A DNA stretch of 19,809 nucleotides from Streptosporangiaceae bacterium (GCA_030041195.1 JASHOI010000452.1:1-19809), one strand, 5' to 3'. Shown: positions 1 to 7,225, numbered from the stretch's first letter. Made by a program: numbers and translations. The notes: generated from the letters alone by a model not told the origin.

Positions 1-89
1 GGCGGACGTGCGGGGCGGGCGGCGGCCCCCGACAACCGGTTCGGCCGCTCCGGGCCGGCTGGCACTCCGCCGACCGCCCCTAAACCTTA

Positions 90-120
90 CTCGACAATAT
101 CTATCGAGATTCCCTAAAAT
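90..120 (+). promoter_or_regulatory. Promoter with overlapping operator-like palindrome for the monooxygenase operon
   Basis: A -35-like TCGACA (91-96) is followed after 18 bp by a -10-like TAAAAT (115-120), each one mismatch from the sigma-70/SigA consensus. The expected transcription start is near 127, about 27 nt before the first ATG. The imperfect palindrome CTCGACAATATCTATCGAG (90-108, perfect 5-bp outer arms) covers the -35 box and part of the spacer, so a dimeric repressor bound there would block RNA polymerase. The promoter call rests on visible hexamers. The operator role is inference, and no matching regulator gene lies in the window. Confidence 0.55.
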
Positions 121-153
121 GCTGCTCAGAAGTATTATGGACGTCAGGAGATC

Positions 154-1362
154 ATGACCACAGCATCCCCCGCAGTGCATGTGGCCGTCGCGCTCGACGG
201 CGCTGGCTGGCATCCCGCCGCGTGGCGCGAGCCGCGGGCACACCCGGCCGAGCTGTTCCAGGCCGGCTACTGGGTGGGCCTGATCCAGGAGGCCGAACGA
301 GGCCTGCTCGACTTCGTGACCATCGAGGACGGGCTCGGCCTGCAATCGTCCCGCCAGTTCGGCCAGGACCGGCGTACCGACCAGGTCCGCGGGCGCCTCG
401 ACGCGGTGCTGATCGCGGCCAGGGCCGCGCCGCTGACCAGTCGCATCGGGCTGGTTCCGACGGCCGTGGTGACGCACTCCGAGCCGTTCCACATCTCCAA
501 GGCGATCGCCACGCTCGACTACGTCAGCACCGGGAGGGCCGGACTCCGGGTACAGGTCACCGCGCGGCAGCACGAGGCGGCGCACTTCGGCAGGCGTGGC
601 TTCCCGCCGGTGGACCTGACGGACCGCTCCGACCCGCGGGTGCGGCAGCTGGTCACCGAGTTGTTCGACGAAGCTGCCGACTACGTCGAGGTGGTGCGGC
701 GGCTCTGGGACAGCTGGGAGGACGACGCCGAGATCCGCGACGCCGCGACCGGGCGGTTCATCGACCGTGACAAGCTGCACTACATCGACTTCACTGGCGA
801 TTATTTCAGCGTCAGGGGACCGTCGATCACCCCGCGGCCGCCGCAGGGGCAGCCGATCGTCAGCGCGCTCGGGCATGCCGAGGTGCCCTACCGGCTCATC
901 GCCCGGTGCGCCGACGTGGGCTACGTCACGCCGGCCGACGCCGGCCACGCGGCCGCGATCGTCGCCGAGATCCGTGACGCCCAGCAGGCCGCGGGCCGCG
1001 GCGGGGACACCGTTCATGTCTTCGGCGACCTCGTGGTGTTCCTCGACGAGCCCGGCGGCGAGAGCGGGGCCGAGCGCAAGGCGCGCCTCGACGAGCTCGC
1101 CGGATACCCCTACAAGAGCGACGCGACGATCTTCACGGGGCCGGCCGCGAGCCTGGCCGATCTGCTGCAGGACTGGCAGGCCGGCGGGCTGTCCGGGTTC
1201 CGGCTGCGCCCGGGAGCCATCCCGCAGGACTTGCACGCGATCACCAGCGATCTGGTGCCCGAGCTGCAACGGCGCGACGCGTTCCGGCACTCCTACGAGT
1301 CACCGACCTTGCGCGGGCTGCTCGGGCTGGGCCGGCCGGCGAATCGCTATGCGACGGTGTGA
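154..1362 (+). CDS. LLM-class flavin-dependent monooxygenase, NtaA/DszA-like (first gene of operon)
   Basis: This 402-residue TIM-barrel flavin monooxygenase would use FMNH2 and O2 to oxidise a small organic substrate in the cytosol. Family signs are the barrel strand and helix signature FHISKAIATLDYVSTGRAG (112-130), the segment VVRRLWDSWEDDA (180-192) typical of the nitrilotriacetate monooxygenase/DszA/SnaA group, and the loop RGPSITPRPPQGQPIVSALG (221-240). The ATG at 154 is preceded by AGGAG (146-150). It is the first gene behind the promoter at 90-120 and lies 48 nt before a second member of the same family. The family is clear. The substrate (sulfonate, amine, sulfone, thiophene or other) cannot be decided from sequence. 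Confidence 0.85.
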   Translation: MTTASPAVHVAVALDGAGWHPAAWREPRAHPAELFQAGYWVGLIQEAERGLLDFVTIEDGLGLQSSRQFGQDRRTDQVRGRLDAVLIAARAAPLTSRIGLVPTAVVTHSEPFHISKAIATLDYVSTGRAGLRVQVTARQHEAAHFGRRGFPPVDLTDRSDPRVRQLVTELFDEAADYVEVVRRLWDSWEDDAEIRDAATGRFIDRDKLHYIDFTGDYFSVRGPSITPRPPQGQPIVSALGHAEVPYRLIARCADVGYVTPADAGHAAAIVAEIRDAQQAAGRGGDTVHVFGDLVVFLDEPGGESGAERKARLDELAGYPYKSDATIFTGPAASLADLLQDWQAGGLSGFRLRPGAIPQDLHAITSDLVPELQRRDAFRHSYESPTLRGLLGLGRPANRYATV

Positions 1363-1410
1363 CCGCCGGGAAGGGAAGGAGCAGTTCGTGACCTGGGGAG
1401 GGACCCGGCC

Positions 1411-2829
1411 GTGACCAAGCCGCTCAAGCAGATCCACCTGGCGGCGCATTTTCCCGGCGTGAACAACACCACGGTGTGGAGCGACCCGCGTTCCGGCAGC
1501 CACATCGAGTTCGGCTCGTTCGCCCACCTGGCGCGGACCGCCGAGCGGGCCAAGTTCGACTTCCTGTTCCTGGCCGAGGGGTTGCGGTTGCGCGAGCAGA
1601 ACGGCCTGATCTACGACCTCGACGTGGTGGGACGGCCGGACACGTTCACCGTTCTCGCCGCGCTGGCCGCGGTCACCGACCGCCTCGGCCTGGCCGGCAC
1701 GATCAATTCCACGTTCAACGAGCCCTACGAGGTGGCCCGGCAGTTCGCGAGCCTTGATCACCTGTCCGGCGGGCGGGCCGCATGGAACGTCGTAACCTCG
1801 TGGGACGCGTTCACCGGCGAGAACTTCCGGCGCGGCGGCTTCTTGCCGCAGGATCAGCGGTACTCGAGGGCGCGGTCGTTCCTGGAGACGACGTGGCAGC
1901 TGTTCGACTCCTGGCACGGCGACGAGATCATCGCGGACAAGGAAACCGGCCAGTTCCTGGCCGATCCGGAGCCGGGCACGTTCCAGCGAACCGATCAGCA
2001 CTTCGACATCCGCGGGCAGTTCAACGTGCCGCGCAGCCCGCAGGGCCGCCCGGTCATCTTCCAGGCCGGCGACTCCGACGAGGGCCGCGAGTTCGCCGCG
2101 TCGAGCGCCGACGCGATCTTCAGCCGCCACGGAACATTGGAGGACGGGCGAGCCTTCTATAAGGACGTGAAGGACAGGCTGGCCGGCTACGGGCGGGGGC
2201 GCGACGAGCTGCTGATCCTGCCGGCCGCCACGTTCGTGCTCGCCGGCACCGACGCCGAGGCCGCCGAGCTGGCGCAGGAAGTCCGGCTGCAGCAGGTCAG
2301 CGGGCAGACCGCGATCAAATTCCTGGAGCAGCTTTGGAACCGCGACCTGTCCGGCTACGACCCGGACGGCCCGCTGCCGGACGTCGACCCGGTTCCCGGC
2401 GAGAACACGGTCTCCCGCGGCCGGGCCAGCGTGCGGATGCACCGGGACCCGGTGGCGATCGCGGCGCAGTGGCGCGCGAAGGCCGAGGCGGAAAACCTGT
2501 CGATCCGTGAGCTGATCATCGAGGTCACCGGCAGGCAGTCGTTCATCGGATCCCCGGCCACCGTCGCCGAGCAGATCAACACCCTGGTCCAGGAAGACGC
2601 CAGCGACGGGTTCATCCTGGTGCCGCACATCACCCCGGGCGGGCTCGACGAGTTCGCCGACACCGTCGTGCCGATCCTGCAGGAGCGCGGCGTGTTCCGC
2701 GCCGACTACGAGGGCACCACGCTGCGCGAGCATCTCGGCCTCGCGCCGCTGCCCTCCGGCGCCGCGCTGAGAGCGGGGGGGTTTGGGGGGGTCATCCCCC
2801 CGGGCAGGCACAGCCGGGCGGCGTCATGA
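1411..2829 (+). CDS. NtaA/SnaA/DszA-family FMN-dependent monooxygenase
   Basis: This 472-residue protein is a well-marked member of the NtaA/SnaA/DszA(SoxA)/DmoA group, FMNH2-dependent enzymes that cleave C-N or C-S bonds. Hallmarks are the N-terminal LAAHFPGVNNTTVW (10-23), QFASLDHLSGGRAAWNVVTS (111-130), and FNVPRSPQGRPVIFQAGDSD (204-223). The GTG start at 1411 has GGGGAGGG (1395-1402) at good spacing. The family normally ends just after the TLREHLGL motif. Here about 24 extra residues (449-472) are encoded by a G7-TTT-G7-TCAT-C6 tract, so the tail looks like an insertion into the 3' end. The stop overlaps the next start as ATGA, suggesting translational coupling. The exact substrate is unknown. 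Confidence 0.88.
   Translation: MTKPLKQIHLAAHFPGVNNTTVWSDPRSGSHIEFGSFAHLARTAERAKFDFLFLAEGLRLREQNGLIYDLDVVGRPDTFTVLAALAAVTDRLGLAGTINSTFNEPYEVARQFASLDHLSGGRAAWNVVTSWDAFTGENFRRGGFLPQDQRYSRARSFLETTWQLFDSWHGDEIIADKETGQFLADPEPGTFQRTDQHFDIRGQFNVPRSPQGRPVIFQAGDSDEGREFAASSADAIFSRHGTLEDGRAFYKDVKDRLAGYGRGRDELLILPAATFVLAGTDAEAAELAQEVRLQQVSGQTAIKFLEQLWNRDLSGYDPDGPLPDVDPVPGENTVSRGRASVRMHRDPVAIAAQWRAKAEAENLSIRELIIEVTGRQSFIGSPATVAEQINTLVQEDASDGFILVPHITPGGLDEFADTVVPILQERGVFRADYEGTTLREHLGLAPLPSGAALRAGGFGGVIPPGRHSRAAS
2775..2801 (+). repeat. G7-TTT-G7-TCAT-C6 tract: hairpin and G-quadruplex candidate
   Basis: Two runs of seven G (2775-2781, 2785-2791) separated by TTT are followed by TCAT and six C (2796-2801). 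The second G run and the C run form a 6-bp GC stem with a TCAT loop. The same G runs also satisfy the G3-N1-G3-N3-G3-N1-G3 quadruplex pattern on the mRNA-sense strand. The element lies inside the coding end of the second monooxygenase gene and 24 nt before the start codon of the third. Confidence 0.7.
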
Positions 2830-3908
2830 AGTTCCTGGCGATCACGCTGATCGTGCACGCTCCCCACCCCATCACCGGGCTGCAGAAATCCACCACCGAC
2901 CGGTTCGGTGAGGTGATCGCGAACGCGCAGCTCGCCGAGGAACTCGGCTTTGACGGGTTCGGCGTGGGTGAACGGCACGAGCGGCCGTTCATTTCCTCAT
3001 CACCGCCGGTGACGCTGAGCCACATCGCGGCGCTGACCTCGCGGATCCGGTTGTTCACCGCGGTCACGACGCTGAGCCTGCTGGATCCGGTGCGCGCCTA
3101 CGAGGACTACGCGACGCTCGACCACCTGTCCGGCGGGCGGCTGGAACTGATCATCGGCAAGGGCAATGGCGCCGCGCAGCGTGAGCTGTTCAGCGTCACC
3201 CCCGAAGACCAGTGGGACCGCAACGCCGAGAGCTACGAGATCTTCCGGCAGATCTGGCGCAACCCGACGGTGACCGCCAACCCGCGATTCCGGCCCCCGC
3301 TGCGCGACGCCGAGGTCTGGCCGCGGCCGCTGCAGCAGCCCATCCGCATCTGGCACGGCAGCGCGACCAGCAGAGAATCGGTCGACCTCGCCGCCCGATA
3401 CGGCGATCCGCTGTTCTCCGCCAACGTCACCAACCCCATTGAGCCGTACGCCGAGCTGGTCCGCTATTACCGCGAGCGATGGGCGCACTACGGGCACGAC
3501 CCCGCCAGCCTGGTGGTGGGCGCCGGCACGGCCGGTTATTACGCGACCCGCAACTCTCAGCACGCGCTCGCGGTATACCGGCCGATATTCGACGCGCAGC
3601 GCGCGTTCCAGCAGCGGCTCGGCCTGCAGCCGGTCTTCACCGACCTCGATGATTTCGTCGCCCGCAGCTCCGCGCTGATCGGCAGCCCGCAGCAGGTCAT
3701 CGACAAGGTGCACCGCTACCACGAACAGCTCGGCCACTCCGTCATGCACCTGCACGCCGACGCTGGCGGGCTCACCGACGCCCAGCACCGCGAGTCGCTC
3801 GAGATCTTCCAGTCCGACATCGCCCCGGTGCTGCGCCGGGAGATTCCCGACCCGCCCTGGCCCGGCGAGACCGTGGCCGATCCCGCGCTCGCCAGCTCCG
3901 CGACCTAA
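2826..3908 (+). CDS. LLM-class flavin-dependent oxidoreductase (luciferase-like)
   Basis: This 360-residue bacterial-luciferase-like monooxygenase is distinct from the two before it. It shows the barrel start MKFLAITLIVHAP, GFGVGERH (44-51) and DPVRAYEDYATLDHLSGGRL (87-106) followed by ELIIGKG, the usual flavin-pocket signature of the LLM superfamily. The C-terminal part has the usual LIGSPQQVIDKVHRYHEQLG helix. The ATG at 2826 overlaps the upstream stop (ATGA) and no strong Shine-Dalgarno is visible, so translation probably depends on coupling. The coupling region sits just downstream of the G-tract hairpin. It would share reduced flavin with the other operon members. The substrate is unknown. 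Confidence 0.85.
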   Translation: MKFLAITLIVHAPHPITGLQKSTTDRFGEVIANAQLAEELGFDGFGVGERHERPFISSSPPVTLSHIAALTSRIRLFTAVTTLSLLDPVRAYEDYATLDHLSGGRLELIIGKGNGAAQRELFSVTPEDQWDRNAESYEIFRQIWRNPTVTANPRFRPPLRDAEVWPRPLQQPIRIWHGSATSRESVDLAARYGDPLFSANVTNPIEPYAELVRYYRERWAHYGHDPASLVVGAGTAGYYATRNSQHALAVYRPIFDAQRAFQQRLGLQPVFTDLDDFVARSSALIGSPQQVIDKVHRYHEQLGHSVMHLHADAGGLTDAQHRESLEIFQSDIAPVLRREIPDPPWPGETVADPALASSAT

Positions 3909-3918
3909 CGGAGGGGAC

Positions 3919-5067
3919 ATGGCCACCACACCGCTCGCCGTGCTCGACCTCGTGCCGATCAGCTCGGGCTCCAGCCCGGCCGAGGCGCTGCACAACACCA
4001 TTGCGCTCGCCCGCGCCACCGAGAGCTTCGGCTACGCCCGGTACTGGTTCGCCGAGCACCATCTCAATCCCGGCGTCGCCGGGACGTCACCCGCCGTCCT
4101 CCTGGCCCTCACCGCCGACGCGACCTCGACGATCCGGATCGGCTCCGGTGCGGTCCAGATGGGCCACCGCACCGCGCTGTCCACCGTGGAGGAGTTCGGC
4201 CTGATCGACACGCTGCACCCCGGGCGCCTGGACCTGGGTCTCGGCCGGTCCGGTGGCCGGCCGCCGCAATCACCGCAGGATCGCGAGCCCGCCCTGGTCG
4301 GCGCCGCGGGGCAGAGCGATGCGGCGGGCAACCGCCGCGCCCCGAACGGGCTGCTGATCCCGCCGAGGTTCTCGCTCGAGAAGCTGCTCCGCTCGCCGCG
4401 CCTGAAGATGCAGAAGACGCTGCTGCAGCTTCCCGGCGCCAGCCCGCAGGACTACGGCGAGCAGGTGGCCGACGTCCTCGCCCTGCTCCGCGGCGACTAT
4501 CGGTCACCCGACGGTGTGCCGGGGCGCGCCATTCCCGGCGAGGGCGCCAACGTCCAGGTGTGGATCCTGGGCAGCAGCGGCGGGCAGAGCGCCAGCGTGG
4601 CCGGGGAAAACGGGCTGCGGTTCGCCGCGAACTACCACGTCAGCCCCGCCACCGTGCTCGAGGCCGTGGAGGGGTACCGGGCGGCGTTCCAGCCCTCGGC
4701 CGACCTGGACCGGCCGTACGTCAGCGTGTCCGCGGACGTCGTGGTCGCCAAGGACGAGGCAACGGCGCGCGAGCTGGCGACCGGGTACGGGCTCTGGGTG
4801 CGCAGCATCCGGTCGGGCGAGGGCGCGATTGCGTTCCCCACCCCGGAGGAGGCGCGGGCGTACTCCTGGGCCACTGAGGACCGCGCCCTGGTCCAGGACC
4901 GGGTGGACACCCAGTTCGTCGGGTCTCCCGGGCAGGTTGCCGACAAGCTGGAGCAGCTTCAGGACGCCACCGGCGCGGACGAGCTGATCATCACGACGAT
5001 CACCCACGACCACGCCGACCGGGTCCGCTCCTACCGTCTGCTCGCCGACGAGTGGCAACGACGGTGA
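3919..5067 (+). CDS. LLM-class flavin-dependent oxidoreductase, MsnO8-like with an internal insertion
   Basis: This 382-residue luciferase-like monooxygenase is of the subgroup with LAVLDLVPIS near the N-terminus, WFAEHH (43-48), and the flavin-site signature HPGRLDLGLGRSGG (100-113). GGAGGGG (3910-3916) precedes the ATG. After the signature, residues about 114-175 form a polar stretch (RPPQSPQDREPALVG... to ...RFSLEKLLRSPRLKMQKTLL) that is longer than I expect for this family, and may be a lid or an added substrate loop. Normal family sequence resumes with the VWILGSSGGQSA segment and ends with QVADKLEQLQDATGADELII. Gaps of 10 nt before and 7 nt after place it in the operon. The reaction is unknown. 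Confidence 0.83.
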   Translation: MATTPLAVLDLVPISSGSSPAEALHNTIALARATESFGYARYWFAEHHLNPGVAGTSPAVLLALTADATSTIRIGSGAVQMGHRTALSTVEEFGLIDTLHPGRLDLGLGRSGGRPPQSPQDREPALVGAAGQSDAAGNRRAPNGLLIPPRFSLEKLLRSPRLKMQKTLLQLPGASPQDYGEQVADVLALLRGDYRSPDGVPGRAIPGEGANVQVWILGSSGGQSASVAGENGLRFAANYHVSPATVLEAVEGYRAAFQPSADLDRPYVSVSADVVVAKDEATARELATGYGLWVRSIRSGEGAIAFPTPEEARAYSWATEDRALVQDRVDTQFVGSPGQVADKLEQLQDATGADELIITTITHDHADRVRSYRLLADEWQRR

Positions 5068-5074
5068 GGGCCGG

Positions 5075-5560
5075 ATGACCGCCTGCGTGATGGAGCCCAC
5101 CGACCTGCGCCGGGTGTTCGGCGCGTTTCCGACCGGCGTGACCGCGGTCGCGGCGCTGGTCGACGGCGTGCCCACGGGCATCACGGCCAACTCGTTCACC
5201 TCCGTGTCGCTGGATCCGCCGATCGTCTCGGTCAGCGTCGCGATCACCTCCACCACGTGGCCGGCCCTGCGCACCGCCGCCCGACTCGGCATCAGCGTCC
5301 TTGGTGCACACCAGGAACCGCACGGCCGCTCGCTCAGCCAGCGCCGCAGCGACCGCTTTGGCTCGGTGCGCTGGCGGGCCACAGCCGACGGCGCGGTCAT
5401 GGTCGAGGGCGCGAGCGCCTGGCTGGACTGCAGCATCGAACGCGAGATCAGGGTCGGTGACCACGACCTGATCCTGCTCCGGGTGCACGCGCTCGACTCC
5501 GACCCGGCCGTCCCCCCGCTGATCTTCCACGCCAGCCGGTACCGCAGCCTCAGCGCCTGA
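5075..5560 (+). CDS. Flavin reductase family protein (FMN reductase partner of the monooxygenases)
   Basis: This 161-residue protein is of the flavin reductase-like (HpaC/ActVB/DszD-type) family, which uses NAD(P)H to make free FMNH2 for two-component monooxygenases. Visible motifs are FGAFPTGVTAV (15-25), GITANSFTSVSLDPPIVSVS (35-54), the GDHDLILLRV strand (128-137) and the terminal PLIFHASRYRSL (148-159). Length and fold motifs match full-length family members. The ATG at 5075 lies 7 nt after the preceding stop, and GAGGG overlaps that stop. A second ATG at 5090 is possible. Its position at the operon end fits one reductase serving all four LLM oxygenases. Choice of NADH or NADPH and of FMN or FAD is not readable here. 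Confidence 0.88.
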   Translation: MTACVMEPTDLRRVFGAFPTGVTAVAALVDGVPTGITANSFTSVSLDPPIVSVSVAITSTTWPALRTAARLGISVLGAHQEPHGRSLSQRRSDRFGSVRWRATADGAVMVEGASAWLDCSIEREIRVGDHDLILLRVHALDSDPAVPPLIFHASRYRSLSA

Positions 5561-5566
5561 GCCGCT

Positions 5567-5677
5567 CAGGGTGCGACGAGGGTCTTCGAGGTGCCGCAAC
5601 ACGCCGACGATGATGATGTCAGCCCACTCTGAGTAACGAACGGCGACGCCGGGCGAGCAGTGACGCGTGGTTTCCAT
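5567..5677 (-). pseudogene. Probable remnant of a RelE/ParE-type toxin C-terminus
   Basis: Read on the minus strand this stretch encodes about 30 residues resembling the C-terminal strands of RelE/ParE toxins: VAVRYSEWADIIIVGVLRHL followed by EDPRR, comparable to the usual pattern of two strands ending in VLH-x-RRDP. No upstream toxin body and no antitoxin gene are present. The 5' side runs straight into the inverted repeat at 5671-5732, and the frame has no stop at the expected end (a TGA lies one base out of frame). I read it as a fossil fragment. The resemblance is by eye, so this is tentative. Confidence 0.3.
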
Positions 5678-5732
5678 GATCTGGGTGGATAACGCCTAAA
5701 CAGAGGTACTTTTTTCACCCAGATCATGGAAA
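5671..5732. repeat. 17-bp perfect inverted repeat, terminator-like or MITE-like element
   Basis: Arms TTTCCATGATCTGGGTG (5671-5687) and CACCCAGATCATGGAAA (5716-5732) are exactly complementary, with a 28-nt loop that ends in six T. It lies 110 nt downstream of the flavin reductase stop and could fold into a long hairpin ending the monooxygenase operon transcript. The T run is in the loop, not after the stem, so it is not a classical intrinsic terminator. Its arm and loop resemble the element at 11361-11409, suggesting a dispersed repeat family. No transposase is nearby. Confidence 0.75.
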
Positions 5733-5884
5733 TGGCTCTGGCGCGCGAGGGGACGGCGGTGGCGAGGGGTCGGCAAGCGGAAGCCGCTGGACTGTCCGCG
5801 GGGTGGCGCAGTCCGGGCACCCGTGAGAACCGGCCCAGCCGGGGTGCTGCGTGCACAAATGGGGGCGCGGTGGGGGACGGCTTT

Positions 5885-5906
5885 TAGAATCCCGTTCTAG
5901 TAGGCT
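5885..5906 (+). promoter_or_regulatory. Operator-like palindrome upstream of the acyl-CoA dehydrogenase
   Basis: TAGAAT-CCC-GTTCTA (5885-5899) is an inverted repeat with five perfect outer pairs. TAGAA/TTCTA half-sites resemble those of the TetR-family lipid regulators of actinomycetes such as KstR (TnnAACnnGTTnnA), but the centre is one base longer here. A -10-like TAGGCT follows at 5901-5906, so a bound repressor would cover the promoter of the dehydrogenase operon. The site is seen directly. The regulator assignment is inference only. Confidence 0.4.
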
Positions 5907-5943
5907 CGGTAACCGGAGCGCGCGACCAGCCTGGGAGGACGCT

Positions 5944-7224
5944 GTGGCGTGGGACTTCTCGACCGAGCCGGAATTCCAGGAGCAGCTCGACTGGGTCGAG
6001 CAGTTCTGCCGCACCGAGATCGAGCCGCTCGACCTGGTGTTCCCCGGTGCGGCCTACTCACGCGACCCGAAGGCCAGGGCGCTCGCGGACCCGCTCAAGC
6101 AGCAGGTCAAGGACCGCGGTCTCTGGGCGCTGTTCCTCGATAAGGACCTCGGCGGCCCCGGGTTCGGCCAGCTCAAGCTCGCGCTGCTCAACGAGATCCT
6201 GGGCCGCTACCGGTCGGCTCCGGTGATCTTCGGCACGGCCGCGCCGGACACCGGGAACATGGAGATGCTCGCGGCCTACGGCACCGAGGAGCAGAAGCGC
6301 CGCTGGCTGTACCCGCTGATGGACCAGGAGATCTTCTCGGCCTACTCGATGACCGAGCCGCAGGGCGGCTCCGATCCCAGCCTGTTCCTCACGCACGCGA
6401 CAAGGGACGAGGAAGAATGGGTAATCACCGGCGAGAAGTGGTTCACCAGCGCCGGGGCCAGGGCCGACATCATCTTCGTGATGTGCACCAACGGCATGTT
6501 CGTGGTGCCGGGGGATGCCCCCGGCGTGGAGATCATGGAGTACCCCGCGCTGCACAACCACATCCGCTACAACGAGGTGCGCGTTCCCGCCGACCACCTG
6601 CTGGGGCCCGAGGACGGCGCCAAGGTGCTGGCGCAGCGGCGGCTTGGCGGCGGCAGGATTCACCACGCGATGCGCACCGTGGCGCAGGTCAAGCTGGCCT
6701 TCGACATGATGTGCGAGCGCGCGCTCAGCCGCGAGTCGCACGGCAAGACGATCGCTGACCACCAGATGGTGCAGGAAGCGATCGCCGAGTCCTACGCCGA
6801 GATCAACATGCTGCGGCTGCTCGTGCTGTGGACCGCGTGGACCATCGACAACTCCAGCACCCGCGAGGCGCGGACCCAGATCGCCGCGTGCAAGTACACC
6901 TGCGCGAAGGTGCTGCGCGAGGTGTCCTACCGGGCGCTGCACATCATGGGCTCGCTGGGCACGACCAACCTCACCCCGCTGCAGGCCATGTGGGCCAGCG
7001 CGCCGACCATGGCGATCCTCGACGGGGTCGACGAGGTGCACAAGGTAACCGTGGCCCGGAACGTGCTCAGGGGATACCAGCCGCACCCCGGGCTGTGGCC
7101 GACCGAGTACATCCCGGCCAAACGCGAGGAGGCGCGCAAGAAGTACGCCAGCCTGCTCGCCGCCGACCCCGACCTCGCCGCGTGGGCCGACCACGCGGCG
7201 AGGTACATGGCAAGAGGCCATTGA
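5944..7224 (+). CDS. Acyl-CoA dehydrogenase family protein (ACAD10/11-like FadE)
   Basis: This 426-residue FAD enzyme would introduce a 2,3-double bond into an acyl-CoA. It has the FAD/substrate segment [13 protein letters not shown] (134-146), [15 protein letters not shown] (161-175), and the C-terminal [20 protein letters not shown] (360-379). In that last segment, where short- and medium-chain enzymes carry their catalytic Glu, this protein has the DGxDEVH pattern of ACAD10/11-like enzymes. The frame is open from an ATG at 5851, but GTG 5944 is preferred because GGGAGGA (5933-5939) precedes it, typical N-terminal family sequence begins there, and the upstream operator and -10 would otherwise be inside the gene. 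A single base separates it from the SDR gene, suggesting one operon. The acyl substrate is unknown. Confidence 0.88.
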   Translation: MAWDFSTEPEFQEQLDWVEQFCRTEIEPLDLVFPGAAYSRDPKARALADPLKQQVKDRGLWALFLDKDLGGPGFGQLKLALLNEILGRYRSAPVIFGTAAPDTGNMEMLAAYGTEEQKRRWLYPLMDQEIFSAYSMTEPQGGSDPSLFLTHATRDEEEWVITGEKWFTSAGARADIIFVMCTNGMFVVPGDAPGVEIMEYPALHNHIRYNEVRVPADHLLGPEDGAKVLAQRRLGGGRIHHAMRTVAQVKLAFDMMCERALSRESHGKTIADHQMVQEAIAESYAEINMLRLLVLWTAWTIDNSSTREARTQIAACKYTCAKVLREVSYRALHIMGSLGTTNLTPLQAMWASAPTMAILDGVDEVHKVTVARNVLRGYQPHPGLWPTEYIPAKREEARKKYASLLAADPDLAAWADHAARYMARGH

Positions 7225-7225
7225 C

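Noticed and set aside
1..89. GC-rich start of the window as a possible gene end or regulatory RNA
   Set aside because: No family-like reading frame or convincing structure is visible; it is left unassigned.
1300..2811. Long minus-strand open frame (503 codons) opposite the second monooxygenase
   Set aside because: It is a composition-driven shadow of a clear family gene: Arg/Gly/Val-rich, no recognisable motifs, and it crosses two real gene boundaries.
5851..5943. N-terminal extension of the acyl-CoA dehydrogenase from ATG 5851
   Set aside because: The 31 extra residues are Gly/Arg-rich, not family sequence, and would include the operator palindrome and -10; GTG 5944 has a strong ribosome site.
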